From an uncultured Bacteroides sp. (lineage in GTDB: Bacteria; Bacteroidota; Bacteroidia; Bacteroidales; Bacteroidaceae): a DNA stretch of 64,000 nucleotides. The notes beneath the pieces are model-generated. The model saw nothing but the letters and a program-made list of their open reading frames with translations, was not told the DNA's origin and did not search any database. The DNA is taken from the NCBI RefSeq assembly GCF_963676325.1, contig NZ_OY781099.1, positions 2,914,001 through 2,978,000 of the forward strand, read 5' to 3'. The position numbers and the translations under genes were made by a program. Below, in pieces: positions 38,750 to 47,662 of the stretch. The first letter of the stretch is position 1. Each line of letters opens with the position of its first letter.

Positions 38750-39676
38750 TCAGACTACTCGCTGAGTGCTTTGCAGCGTGAGCATTTCCTTTGGAACGGA
38801 AGAGCGGATTCGCTCTTTAAGCACGTTCAATACCGTGTGGCGAACAAAGTCTGTTCTGGTCACAATACTAATTTCGCGTGTAGGGCATGGTATTGCAAAC
38901 GGCCTCACAAGCTCTTTCTGTTCCTCACTTAACTGGTAAGATGCCAGTTCGGGAATAAAAGTAACCCCTTTTCCTCCTTCAACAATTCTCATAAAGGTCT
39001 CCATACTTCCCAAATGATAGGCCGCCTGATGAAGTTTAACCGCCTCAAGCTGACAAAACCGCATTAACTGGTCGCGGAAACAATGCCCCTCATCCAACAG
39101 CCAGAGCCTTTCACCACTGATGTCAGCGGTACGGATCATTTCGTTTTTAAAGATAGATTCCTTGCGAGACACATATCCCAGAAATTGCTCATAGAACAGC
39201 GTTTCGGCCTTAAGAGATTTATCATCTTCGGCCGTGGCAATAACGGCAGCATCAATCTTACCGGTTGCAAGAGCAGCAAGCACATCCTGAGTCTTCATTT
39301 CTGTAACACGAATATCTATTTCAGGATAATCTTCCATCAGCTTGGGGAAAAAGCGGGGAAGCAGATAAGGAGCAATGGTGGGCAATATCGCCAGTCGGAA
39401 GATACCTTTCAGCGATTGTTCTTCTTCATTGACTATTTCTTTCACTTTTACAGCCTGAGCCAGTACGGAGCGAGCCTGTTCTATCACTTTTCTTCCCACA
39501 GAAGTGGGTTGTATAGGCTGAGTACTGCGATCGAATATCTTCACATCAAGTTCCTCTTCCAGCTTCTGTATCATAGCACTAAGCGTAGGTTGGGTAACCA
39601 GACAGTGTTCCGCAGCTTTTCCAAAGTGACGGAAACGATCTACTGCAAGTATATATTCCAATTGTTGTATAGTCAT
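38750..39676 (-). CDS. oxyR: OxyR, LysR-family peroxide-responsive regulator
   Basis: A 308-residue LysR-type protein with an N-terminal winged helix (FGKAAEHCLVTQPTLSAMIQ) and a C-terminal sensor domain. The two redox cysteines fall at Cys199 and Cys208 (DEGHCFRDQLMRFC), the same numbers as in E. coli OxyR, so identification is firm. In Bacteroides OxyR switches on catalase, ahpCF and dps under peroxide stress. It is divergent from a candidate small RNA. An OxyR-type palindrome overlaps its own -7 box, which would give autorepression as in enterobacteria. Confidence 0.95.
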   Translation of the reverse strand: MTIQQLEYILAVDRFRHFGKAAEHCLVTQPTLSAMIQKLEEELDVKIFDRSTQPIQPTSVGRKVIEQARSVLAQAVKVKEIVNEEEQSLKGIFRLAILPTIAPYLLPRFFPKLMEDYPEIDIRVTEMKTQDVLAALATGKIDAAVIATAEDDKSLKAETLFYEQFLGYVSRKESIFKNEMIRTADISGERLWLLDEGHCFRDQLMRFCQLEAVKLHQAAYHLGSMETFMRIVEGGKGVTFIPELASYQLSEEQKELVRPFAIPCPTREISIVTRTDFVRHTVLNVLKERIRSSVPKEMLTLQSTQRVV

Positions 39677-39699
39677 ATCCTATCTATTGATTATGAGTT

Positions 39700-39735
39700 A
39701 TAGATTTCATCTATACAAAGATAGAATTTATCGGT
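39700..39735. promoter_or_regulatory. Candidate OxyR-binding site
   Basis: ATAGATTTCATCTAT at 39700-39714 matches the E. coli OxyR half-element (ATAG, n-t-nnn-a-n, CTAT) at every fixed base. A second ATAG begins at 39721, followed by a weaker half ending CGGT at 39735. The spacer between halves is 6 rather than 7. The site overlaps the oxyR -7 box and ends at the -33 region of the plus-strand promoter. Confidence 0.6.
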
Positions 39736-39749
39736 TGGAGAAGCACAAT
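39716..39749 (-). promoter_or_regulatory. oxyR promoter
   Basis: On the minus strand TATCTTTG (plus 39716-39723) matches TAnnTTTG. An ATTG word (plus CAAT 39746-39749) lies 22 bp upstream. The oxyR ATG is about 40 bp downstream. Confidence 0.6.
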
Positions 39750-39766
39750 CTTTCCATTTATCTTTG
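39734..39766 (+). promoter_or_regulatory. Promoter of the candidate small RNA
   Basis: GTTG at 39734-39737 as -33, then 21 bp, then TATCTTTG at 39759-39766, a perfect TAnnTTTG. It is back to back with the oxyR promoter, and the -33 regions of the two interleave. Confidence 0.6.
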
Positions 39767-39770
39767 TATC

Positions 39771-39861
39771 AATAAAAACAAAATTAGAATCAATACTCAA
39801 TATATAGGCAAGCAGCCGGTGAATATCTGAAAAAGATACTCCCGGCTGCTTTTATTTTTTT
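39771..39861 (+). ncRNA. Candidate small RNA divergent from oxyR
   Basis: From the expected start just after the TATCTTTG box, about 90 nt run to a strong rho-independent terminator. AAGCAGCCGG at 39810-39819 pairs with CCGGCTGCTT at 39842-39851 (an inner TATC/GATA stem extends it), followed by TTTTATTTTTTT. No ATG-initiated frame exists in it. The hairpin has its T-run only on the plus strand, so it is not the terminator of the minus-strand ClC gene. Expression and function are inferred. Confidence 0.55.
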
Positions 39862-39901
39862 CCGAAAAGTCAGGATAATCACCTAATAACAATCATTATA
39901 A

Positions 39902-41200
39902 CTAAGCCGATTTTCGAATATTAATTTCGGCAAGCTCTTTCCCTTTCTCTTTTACAAGATTAAGAATCTTGGGACTTCCCACAATCTGAGCCGTATAAAT
40001 TCCCGTATGTCCCGAGAAAAGATACGCAACAACACATGCTGTTCCAATATAAACAGCATTCCCTGCTCCGAAAAGCTCAATCCCCATCAATGTACAGGCA
40101 ATGGGAGTATTTGTTGCTCCGGCAAACACCGCAACAAAGCCCATTCCCGCAAGTAATGCCATGGGTAGAGGCAGAATAAAGGCTAATGCATTTCCTAAAG
40201 TTGCTCCAACAAAAAACAACGGAGTTACTTCGCCTCCTTTGAATCCGGCTCCAAGAGTGAAAGTGGTAAAAAGAAGTTTGAGAATAAAATCGTATGGAAG
40301 TGCATTCTGAGTAAACGAACTTACAAGTGTTGGAATTCCTAATCCAATATATTTAGTTGTTCCCATTAACAGTACAGCAACGGCAATAAAAATTCCCCCA
40401 ATAAACGGACGAAGTGGAGGGTAAGCTATCTTATTTTTAAAGAGATTCCCCCAGAAAGCAACAGAACGTGAAAAGATCATAGCAACCAATCCAAAGAATA
40501 TTCCGGCTAATACTGCGTATAAAATGAACAATGGAGTAACTTCTACTGTGGCTGGAATTGCATAATGTGTATGGTGAATGCCCCATGCTTCGCATACAAT
40601 GTTGGCAAAAATGGCAGCAAAGAAACTTGGCAATAATGCTTCATAACGAATTCTACCTAATATCATGACTTCAACTGCGAATATGGCTCCGGCTAATGGG
40701 GTTCCGAATACAGAAGCAAAGCCGGCACTTACACCCATAACAAGAACTATTTTCCTGTCTCTGGGACGAAGTTTCAGGATTCGTGTAAACTGGTCAGCAA
40801 TTGCTCCACCCATCTGCACAGCCGTACCTTCACGTCCGGCCGATCCTCCGAACAGATGTGTAACGATGGTGCCAAACAACACCAAAGGAGCCATTCTTAA
40901 TGAGATTATTTGCTTGGGACTATGAAATTCTTCCAGCAATAAGTTATTGCCTTTGACCACACTATTTCCCCAATAGTAATATGTGAGTCCAACAATTAAC
41001 CCTCCTATTGGCAAAAGACCGATAATCCATAGATGAGATTCGCGCCAATCTGTGGCCCATTCTAAAGACTTCAGAAAAAAAGCCGATGCGGAACCAATGA
41101 TAAGACTGACAACAGCACTAATTAGAATCCAGCGAATTAAATAGATAAAGTAAAGAGACTGATTTTTAAAGGTGATTAATTCTCCAATTTTCTTTTTCAT
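39902..41200 (-). CDS. ClC-family chloride channel/transporter
   Basis: A 432-residue inner-membrane protein with about ten hydrophobic helices. ClC signatures are GGSAGREGTAVQMGG (helix F region with the gating-glutamate motif GREG) and GVSAGFASVFGTPLAGAIFAVEV, plus GAGFKGGEVTPLFFVGA. It lacks C-terminal CBS domains. It exchanges or conducts chloride, possibly fluoride; the EriC-F fluoride signature is not obvious to me. It stands alone, downstream end facing the oxyR-divergent region. Confidence 0.9.
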   Translation of the reverse strand: MKKKIGELITFKNQSLYFIYLIRWILISAVVSLIIGSASAFFLKSLEWATDWRESHLWIIGLLPIGGLIVGLTYYYWGNSVVKGNNLLLEEFHSPKQIISLRMAPLVLFGTIVTHLFGGSAGREGTAVQMGGAIADQFTRILKLRPRDRKIVLVMGVSAGFASVFGTPLAGAIFAVEVMILGRIRYEALLPSFFAAIFANIVCEAWGIHHTHYAIPATVEVTPLFILYAVLAGIFFGLVAMIFSRSVAFWGNLFKNKIAYPPLRPFIGGIFIAVAVLLMGTTKYIGLGIPTLVSSFTQNALPYDFILKLLFTTFTLGAGFKGGEVTPLFFVGATLGNALAFILPLPMALLAGMGFVAVFAGATNTPIACTLMGIELFGAGNAVYIGTACVVAYLFSGHTGIYTAQIVGSPKILNLVKEKGKELAEINIRKSA

Positions 41201-41345
41201 TTTTACAAAATATGGTAACGTCTTATTGATTTATAAAACCGCAAAGATCGGATATGATTTCAAATTCAGAATGCTTACAGGAATATAGATGCTCCTACTA
41301 ATTATATATAAACCAGGTTTGGGTAATTTAAAAAAGAGATGATAG

Positions 41346-41538
41346 AAAAAAAAGACAGACTGCCAGTCTGTTGCCGATTGTATAAAACCCAAAAGAGCCA
41401 GAAGAAGAGGAAATATTGCTTTATATTTGTTTTCATTTACCTTGATTTTTACGTAATACACCCATTAGACCGAAGTCTTTACAGTAGGTATCATCAGCTT
41501 ATTTAAGCGGTTCAAGGCAGATTCCATTGCCAATATTT
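41346..41538 (-). ncRNA. Candidate short transcript (small RNA or small-peptide mRNA)
   Basis: A canonical minus-strand promoter (41543-41573) and a terminator bound about 193 nt. The terminator is ACAGACT-GGC-AGTCTGT at plus 41355-41371, followed on the minus strand by a T-run at 41346-41353. Inside is a 20-codon frame, MESALNRLNKLMIPTVKTSV, whose stop overlaps a 10-codon frame, whose stop overlaps a third ATG. None has a convincing ribosome site. It could be a leader, a regulatory RNA or a small-peptide gene. The rest of 41201-41677 shows no other feature. Confidence 0.35.
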
Positions 41539-41542
41539 TCTG

Positions 41543-41573
41543 CAAAGTTAGATATATATTCTGCTTCTGCAAT
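41543..41573 (-). promoter_or_regulatory. Promoter for the 41.4-kb short transcript
   Basis: On the minus strand ATTG (plus 41570-41573), a 19-bp gap and TAACTTTG (plus 41543-41550) form a complete Bacteroides -33/-7 promoter. Confidence 0.55.
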
Positions 41574-41677
41574 GATATAAAGCAAATAGCATTGTTAATA
41601 AATGTATTCAGAAAACAAAAAAAATGGCATAGTTGCCCGCACATAGTTTGCATATGCCAGCATAAGTTCCGGAATCT

Positions 41678-42526
41678 TTATTTTAGCTGTAATGCAAGCT
41701 TCAGTGTTTTGTATCCTGCCACACTTGTTTTTAGTTGAAGTCCATTCTTTAGTGTGAGCATTTGCTGCTGTTTTTTATATAATTCTATACGCGATATCAT
41801 CTCTACATTTACAATACAAGAACGATGAACACGAACGAATTTAGTCTTATTCAAATGTTCTTCGAAATATTTCATTGTCTGCTCCTTCAGGTATTTACCT
41901 TTTTCGGTGTAGATAATTACGTAATCGCCATCAGACTGTAAATAGAATATCTCCGGAATCAGGATTACATGAATCTTCTGGCCGGACTTTACTGCTATAC
42001 GCTCCAGCATTTCACTCTCGTCTTTCAATTGTTCGTCCGGCAAAGGAAGAGCATTGGGTTCATTTTCTTCTTCAATAGCCGCTTCAGGTTCTTCCTCTTC
42101 ATCCTGTTTACCGGAAATAAAATGGCTATACATCAGTAATATGGTAAACAACAGTACTCCGATTAGAATACGCACCGGGATAGTTGGCATCAAGGATATA
42201 AAATCAGTATGCAGAAAAAAGATATTAAGAAGAAATAGTCCGCTTCCCAACCACAAAAGGAGAACGAATGTTCCTAAACTTATATAATTAAGAACTGTTT
42301 GAGGAGAAATAGTAATAGAAGAACTTTTGCCTTCAATCAATATATTATACATCACCTCAATTAAAATAAATAAGGTTGAAAAGATGAATCCATCAACAAG
42401 CAACAATCCAAAAGGGACCTTTACAAGCGGAACCATCACCAGAGCATGAACAATGGCAAAACCTACCCATACCGAGGCATATACCATTGTCTTTCTTATT
42501 GTCTGGAAAGAAATGATTGCATTCAT
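41678..42526 (-). CDS. Membrane-bound LytTR-type transcriptional regulator
   Basis: A 282-residue protein with four hydrophobic helices in residues 1-140 (for example VWVGFAIVHALVMVPL, ILIGVLLFTILLMYSHF), an acidic linker (QDEEEEPEAAIEEENEP), and a C-terminal LytTR DNA-binding domain (IFYLQSDGDYVIIYTEKGKYL, FVRVHRSCIVNV). There is no receiver domain, so signalling must come through the membrane part or a partner. It follows the LiaF-like gene by 3 bp, and together they look like an envelope-stress sensing pair. Confidence 0.85.
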   Translation of the reverse strand: MNAIISFQTIRKTMVYASVWVGFAIVHALVMVPLVKVPFGLLLVDGFIFSTLFILIEVMYNILIEGKSSSITISPQTVLNYISLGTFVLLLWLGSGLFLLNIFFLHTDFISLMPTIPVRILIGVLLFTILLMYSHFISGKQDEEEEPEAAIEEENEPNALPLPDEQLKDESEMLERIAVKSGQKIHVILIPEIFYLQSDGDYVIIYTEKGKYLKEQTMKYFEEHLNKTKFVRVHRSCIVNVEMISRIELYKKQQQMLTLKNGLQLKTSVAGYKTLKLALQLK

Positions 42527-42529
42527 CCC

Positions 42530-43333
42530 TTAGTTTCTTAATTCTCCGCTACCAAGGACTCCGCTTCCATGAATAATTAATCGTCTTGAATTATCAGTTT
42601 GCCCTGTTTCAAAGCGTTTATCTTCGAAATTGTATAAAATAGATTCCATTTTGATTTCTACCGCCCAGTCCGTTGGTACAAGAATGGTTACACTACCTAG
42701 TACAATATTTATCTCTAAAATAGTATCTCCTTCGGGCAGAGTTGTTTTTCTTAAATCGAGTGTTGTATCGCCAAACACTGTATTTATATCGCCACCTTTA
42801 AATTCAGGATCAAGCACAATATGCTTACCGCTTGAGAAAACACTTTGCTTATCAAAATATCCTTTTCCTTTTCTCCACTTTTTGTTATTCACAGCCTCTT
42901 CGCCAACTTCTTTATATTTGGTATATTCAAAATGGTTATCAAAACAATGTCCGTGAGAACAAGGAAATAACCGACGAACAAGGAATAGAACTCCTGCTGC
43001 TATAAGTAATACAGGCCAGTAAAGATGAACAAAGTTTCCGTTTCCCACTGGCAAAACTCCCGGACAAGCAGCTATTATATTTGGAATAAGAAAGAATCCC
43101 CCGATGAGTACTAACAAGCCACCCGACCAAATATGCTTTTTACTTAATGAAAGAAGACCCCATGCGATAACCAGCATAGGCCACGAGAAGATAACATCTT
43201 TATAAGGCAGGGGAAAGAAGCCTAAATTAAATCCCAAAAAAGAGACACCGGCAAGGATTAGTAAAACGGCAAACACAATTGTATTTGTAACAGATCTGTG
43301 ATAATAATTTCTTCTTTGACTTTTCATAATCAT
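42530..43333 (-). CDS. LiaF-like membrane protein (DUF5668 plus LiaF C-terminal domain)
   Basis: A 267-residue protein. Residues about 15-125 hold four to five short helices in two DUF5668-like repeats (LILAGVSFLGFNLGFF, LLVLIGGFFLIPNIIA, LLIAAGVLFLVRRLF). The C-terminal third (KGGDINTVFGDTTLDLRKTTL) is the beta-repeat domain of LiaF/cell-wall-active-antibiotic-response proteins. The Gram-positive homologues inhibit a two-component system. Here the partner appears to be the LytTR protein in the same operon. The ATG at 43327 is an equally good start. Confidence 0.82.
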   Translation of the reverse strand: MIMKSQRRNYYHRSVTNTIVFAVLLILAGVSFLGFNLGFFPLPYKDVIFSWPMLVIAWGLLSLSKKHIWSGGLLVLIGGFFLIPNIIAACPGVLPVGNGNFVHLYWPVLLIAAGVLFLVRRLFPCSHGHCFDNHFEYTKYKEVGEEAVNNKKWRKGKGYFDKQSVFSSGKHIVLDPEFKGGDINTVFGDTTLDLRKTTLPEGDTILEINIVLGSVTILVPTDWAVEIKMESILYNFEDKRFETGQTDNSRRLIIHGSGVLGSGELRN

Positions 43334-43349
43334 TTGTTTTAGTTTTCGG

Positions 43350-43382
43350 CAAAGATAGTGCTGTAAAGATTCCTTTTACAAG
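43350..43382 (-). promoter_or_regulatory. Promoter of the LiaF-like/LytTR operon
   Basis: The minus strand reads CTTG (plus 43379-43382), 21 bp, TATCTTTG (plus 43350-43357). This is a full -33/-7 promoter about 17-23 bp before the start codon. Apart from this and the terminator at 43692, I see nothing in the 518-bp interval up to the next gene. Confidence 0.6.
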
Positions 43383-43691
43383 ACAAAATCGATGAACGAA
43401 TGATTTTAACCCGATGAATAAAGCATGCAGGTTGTCCAACAAAGCTTTTTCAATATGCCCTATTTCTCAATATTTCCTCAGATAACTATCTATTCATTAT
43501 TCACTTTCGTTTTTACGGCATCAAAGTACATATCAAATACAAAGAATGAAACGAATAATAAATAAAGCTATCATAAAAACAGGTTCAAAGTTACAGAAAT
43601 ATATCTTTATGTCTATAAATTTCCTTTCAGAATATTATCACTCAGTTTTAAATAATATAAGAAGCGGTCAGATAATACATCATAAAAAAAA

Positions 43692-43735
43692 TCCTGCGGT
43701 AAACGCTATCTGATTATTTTGCGCTTACCACAGGA
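43692..43735 (-). terminator. Terminator after the LacZ-like GH2
   Basis: TCCTGCGGTAAACGC at 43692-43706 pairs imperfectly with GCGCTTACCACAGGA at 43721-43735. On the minus strand eight T follow. Confidence 0.75.
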
Positions 43736-43851
43736 CTTATTATTTACCAATATAATGATATTACATTATTTGATATAGAAACTTCGGCTTACTGGCTCAG
43801 CAGTCTGAACTTTTGGTTCAATGCATCTTCCATATTGCCAGGCAACCACTG

Positions 43852-46800
43852 TTACTTTAATTGTATGGTATATGTGAACTGAGTATTATCTGACCAAACC
43901 TGATACTTTTCCAAAGGTCTTGGACCACAACCAGCAGAGCCTACACCCAATGTTTTTGATGAGAGACAGAAAACAGTTGCAGTACTAGCAGGAAGATCTA
44001 TCTTATATTCAACAGGGAACATTTGTTCATCTGTATGAGGAAGAGCTGAAACCTGCATTAAGTTCTCATCTGAATTTACTACGAAACCGGGCATACTATT
44101 TCCGGTAAATTTCACCCATCTTACATCTTCATGATTTCCACGATCCATAGGTTTTTCATATTCATATTGATCATTTACACCTAACTCATAAAGACCTACA
44201 TCTGCGCCACTCTTGCGATCTGAATAATTCTCTATCGGACCACGACCAAAATATGCCATACTATCCAACTTCTTATCAAGAAGCATACGTACACCGATAT
44301 GCGCAAGATTAATTCTCAAGCCAATAAAGTCGACTTTATTATCAACTTTTACAGAACCATCACCTTTAATTGTATATGTAGAAGTATGATATGCACCAAA
44401 TCCTTCTTTACCATCATACTTTACAGTTGAAGTTACTTTCACAGAGAATTTATCAACAGTTTCTACTTTCAGATTAACCAAAGAACTTTTAAGGTTATTC
44501 ACGCCAAATCTTTCCCAATCTCTGTTTGCCCACATATCATCATTACGGTGAGCTGCACGCCACAGGTGAAGTTTTGGTGAACCATCAGAAGTCAGAAGAT
44601 TTACTCCATCTTTCTCCAACTGACTCATTAAGCCTGTATTTTTATCAAAGGTTACAGCAAATCCTGCTCCTGCCACTTTTACTAACTGAGCATCCTGACT
44701 CACTTTGACTGAAGAAGTTACTTTTGCATCTTCAACAGGAAGAGTACTTACTGGTAACTTAAATTGTTCAGAAGCAACTTCGAATCCTTTATCCGCCCAT
44801 AATGTTTTATCTTTCTGAGTATAAGATATGCGCAAATAATATTCAGCTCCGGCTTTAGGGTTTTCTATTTTATATGGAACAGAAACCCAACTTTCTCTGA
44901 AAGGCCAGATATGTGGTAATTTCAACGCACCTTTATCAATTTCTTTTCCATTTTCAGTCAATGTCCATGAAGCATCAAAAGCATCTAATGACATAAACTG
45001 AAATTTATTTCTGATTTTAATTGTTCCCGATGAAGGTTCAACCAATTCTGTATCAATCCATTGGAAAGCCTTCTTCATTTCAGGATAATGAGGCTTAATA
45101 GTTTTTCTATCCCAGGCTACTACACCTTTATGAATAAAATAGTGGTCGTTAGGGAATTCACCAAATCCGCCACCATAAGCTAAGATTGGATGTTCCGGAT
45201 TACGTTTATTCCACAATGCCTGATCCTGATATTCCCAGATAGCTCCACCAAGTATCTCCGGATTGTTGTCAAAAACCTTAGAGTATTCATCCAATGATCC
45301 CATGGAATTGAACATAGCATGTGCAAATTCACAGATATAAAATGGTTTTGTCAGATCCTTACTTTGTGCAATTCTTGCAAACTCATCAGGAGTGCCATAC
45401 ATCTTTCCATCAAAATCGGACGGATTATTTTTACCCATTCCAAAACGTTCGTAGTGTACAAAACGAGTAGGATCAATAGATTTAACAGTATTCATTGCTG
45501 ATACAAAATTTGATCCAACACGTCCGCATTCATTTCCAAGAGACCAGATAATTACTGACGGGTGGTTTTTAAAGTTTTCCACATTGGCCACATTACGATC
45601 TATTATTGCAGCTTTCATACGTGGTTCTTCATCAAACTTTCCATCGTAACCATGGCATTCAGCATTTGCTTCAGCTACCAACCAGATACCCCATTCATCA
45701 CACAACTCATACCAGCGAGGATCATCTGAATAATGGCAGGTACGCACATGATTACAGTTACCTTGCTTAATAACTTCCAGATCTCTGATCATTTGTTCTT
45801 CTGTTATTGCATGACCAACATTCGACCAATGTTCGTGACGGTTTACACCTTTCAGCTTTATTGGAGTTCCATTTACCAGGAACTGACGTCCTTTAATCTC
45901 AATCTTACGGAATCCGGTACGTGAAGATAATATTTCATTGGTTCCCTTACCGTCTTGCAAAGTAAGAACTGTTGTATAGAGTTTCGGAGTCTCAGCTGTC
46001 CATTTCTGAGGATTGTTGACCATAAATTTTAAAGAAACAATTGTTTCCTGTCCCGGTTTCAAAGCAGGAATATTTGCTACAGCCATTGAAGCGTCCACCG
46101 GTTCGTTACCATTATAAAGTGAAGCCTGTAATTTCTGTGCCAAAGAAGGCTGAGAACTATAGTTCTTTATTTTTGCCGAGACGCTTACCTCTGAATTCTT
46201 ATATTCTTTATCAAGATCTGTCTGAACAAAGAAATCGCGAACATGAGTCTGTGGAGAACTCCAAAGAGTAACATTGCGGAATATACCGCTTAACCGCCAC
46301 ATGTCCTGATCTTCCAGATAACTACCGGAACAATAACGGTAGACTTCAACAGCCACCATATTCTTACCCGGTTTCACATATTTAGTTAAATCAAACTCAG
46401 CAGCATTACGGCTATTGGTACTGTAACCCACTTTCTGGCCGTTAACCCAGATAAAAAATGCAGCATCAACGCCATCAAAAGTAATGAAAACACGACGACC
46501 ATTCCAGTTGGCTGGCACATCAAAGTCGCGTCTGTAACTACCTACAGGGTTACGTTCTTCATAAGCAGTATAGTTTTTAGGCGGTTCACTCATTACATGA
46601 GGGAAATCTATTTTAAAGGTATATCCCAGGTTTCTGTAATAAGGAGTTCCATATCCTAATACCTGCCAGTTTGAAGGTACAGGAATATCTTTCCAGCCTG
46701 AAACATCAAAATCTGTTTTATAGAAATCGACAGGACGCTGGTTAGGCCAGGCTACCCAGTTAAATTTCCACATTCCGTTCAATACTTGGCAATAAGATGA

Positions 46801-47010
46801 TTCGTGTCTTTTTGCTTTGAGTGCCTCGTCAAGAGAAGCATAAGGCATTAAAGTTGCGTGGGCCGGTTCTTTGTTTATGCCTAAACATTCCGGATTTTCA
46901 ATCTCGGCAGGAAAATCTTTTCCAGCTACCAACTGAGTTACGTTCTGGCCATTGACTGTTGATAACAGCCCAACAGCCCCGACAAAAAAGGATAACAATC
47001 TAGTTTTCAT
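43852..47010 (-). CDS. GH2 beta-galactosidase, LacZ-like
   Basis: A 1052-residue secreted enzyme with the five-domain LacZ layout. After the signal peptide (ending TVNGQ) come the jelly roll (LNGMWKFNWV, FFIWVNGQKVGYS) and the Ig-like domain. The barrel has acid/base Glu494 (IIWSLGNECG) and nucleophile Glu561 (YICEFAHAMFNSMG). A C-terminal Bgal_small sandwich (YFGRGPIENYSDRKSGADVG) follows. Full length for the family. It would cleave terminal beta-galactose in the periplasm. Its upstream block (47058-47214) is repeated before the GH78 gene, so the two are probably co-regulated. Confidence 0.92.
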   Translation of the reverse strand: MKTRLLSFFVGAVGLLSTVNGQNVTQLVAGKDFPAEIENPECLGINKEPAHATLMPYASLDEALKAKRHESSYCQVLNGMWKFNWVAWPNQRPVDFYKTDFDVSGWKDIPVPSNWQVLGYGTPYYRNLGYTFKIDFPHVMSEPPKNYTAYEERNPVGSYRRDFDVPANWNGRRVFITFDGVDAAFFIWVNGQKVGYSTNSRNAAEFDLTKYVKPGKNMVAVEVYRYCSGSYLEDQDMWRLSGIFRNVTLWSSPQTHVRDFFVQTDLDKEYKNSEVSVSAKIKNYSSQPSLAQKLQASLYNGNEPVDASMAVANIPALKPGQETIVSLKFMVNNPQKWTAETPKLYTTVLTLQDGKGTNEILSSRTGFRKIEIKGRQFLVNGTPIKLKGVNRHEHWSNVGHAITEEQMIRDLEVIKQGNCNHVRTCHYSDDPRWYELCDEWGIWLVAEANAECHGYDGKFDEEPRMKAAIIDRNVANVENFKNHPSVIIWSLGNECGRVGSNFVSAMNTVKSIDPTRFVHYERFGMGKNNPSDFDGKMYGTPDEFARIAQSKDLTKPFYICEFAHAMFNSMGSLDEYSKVFDNNPEILGGAIWEYQDQALWNKRNPEHPILAYGGGFGEFPNDHYFIHKGVVAWDRKTIKPHYPEMKKAFQWIDTELVEPSSGTIKIRNKFQFMSLDAFDASWTLTENGKEIDKGALKLPHIWPFRESWVSVPYKIENPKAGAEYYLRISYTQKDKTLWADKGFEVASEQFKLPVSTLPVEDAKVTSSVKVSQDAQLVKVAGAGFAVTFDKNTGLMSQLEKDGVNLLTSDGSPKLHLWRAAHRNDDMWANRDWERFGVNNLKSSLVNLKVETVDKFSVKVTSTVKYDGKEGFGAYHTSTYTIKGDGSVKVDNKVDFIGLRINLAHIGVRMLLDKKLDSMAYFGRGPIENYSDRKSGADVGLYELGVNDQYEYEKPMDRGNHEDVRWVKFTGNSMPGFVVNSDENLMQVSALPHTDEQMFPVEYKIDLPASTATVFCLSSKTLGVGSAGCGPRPLEKYQVWSDNTQFTYTIQLK

Positions 47011-47057
47011 TATTATTAAAGTTATTAGTGTTAACAGAATTTTGCTATATAATTTAT

Positions 47058-47214
47058 GCTGTAAAACTAGATATTCCCTTTCAAACAGAACTAAATAATA
47101 AGATCAATTTGGTATAAATAACAGTATTGCAACAAGAAAATAATTTATTATAGTATTATTTTGGCCCAAAATTAGTAAATTTTCAACAAAAAATATGCAA
47201 AATATAACTTTTAG
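47058..47214. repeat. 157-bp repeat, copy 1, upstream of GH2
   Basis: From GCTGTAAAACTAG to AACTTTTAG this block is nearly identical to 50825-50982, apart from one inserted base and about eight substitutions. It ends 47 bp before the GH2 ATG. It contains the near-palindrome TTTTGGCCCAAAA, and on the minus strand TAATTTTG, a TAnnTTTG match. Confidence 0.9.
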
Positions 47215-47334
47215 AATCACTTTAAATTAATATTCTCTGTAAAACGACCTCTCTTTATATTTAATAAAATCAGGAAACATCTACACCATCTGCTACTAAA
47301 ATGCACAAAAAGCCCTTGAAGAAAGGCTTCCAGC

Positions 47335-47374
47335 TAGTAGCAGATAAAAAAGTTAAACGTTTTATCTGCTACTA
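47335..47374. repeat. 40-nt hairpin, copy A
   Basis: Perfect 15-bp arms TAGTAGCAGATAAAA (47335-47349) and complement (47360-47374), with a loop containing AGTTAAAC. Related to copy B at 47663-47702. Confidence 0.88.
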
Positions 47375-47479
47375 ACAAGCGGTATCTGCTACCAGCATAC
47401 TTACTTTAGTAAGCCCGGCAGACATTTTACAACTTCCGGAGTGAGATTTATTTTTTCAGGAATGACTTTTATATTATCT

Positions 47480-47551
47480 TGTACAAAACATTGTATTGTT
47501 CTGTACAAAAGAATTAATTACCTTGTACAAAAGAATGCAATCTTTTGTACA
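47480..47551. repeat. Four TGTACA sites at exact 22-bp spacing (array 2)
   Basis: TGTACA begins at 47480, 47502, 47524 and 47546. The last pair forms a hairpin with 12-bp perfect arms (TTGTACAAAAGA at 47523-47534, complement at 47541-47552). Spacer sequences match array 1 at 30345-30416 closely. Confidence 0.87.
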
Positions 47552-47662
47552 AGATATTACATATAAACCTAATCTAATTTTAAAAAATAGAGCGGACATT
47601 GACTATTATCCGCACGGATGTTTTCAAAAGTCCCAGGCAAAGTAGTGGCAGATGGCAAAATC

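Noticed and set aside
39083..39703. 206-codon plus-strand frame opposite oxyR
   Set aside because: Entirely antisense to a well-supported gene, with no recognisable protein features.
39810..39851. Terminator of the ClC gene
   Set aside because: The T-run is only on the plus strand; on the minus strand the hairpin is followed by mixed sequence, so it serves a rightward transcript.
41231..41461. 76-codon minus-strand frame
   Set aside because: No ATG start of its own, it runs through the terminator hairpin at 41355-41371, and its composition is not protein-like after that point.
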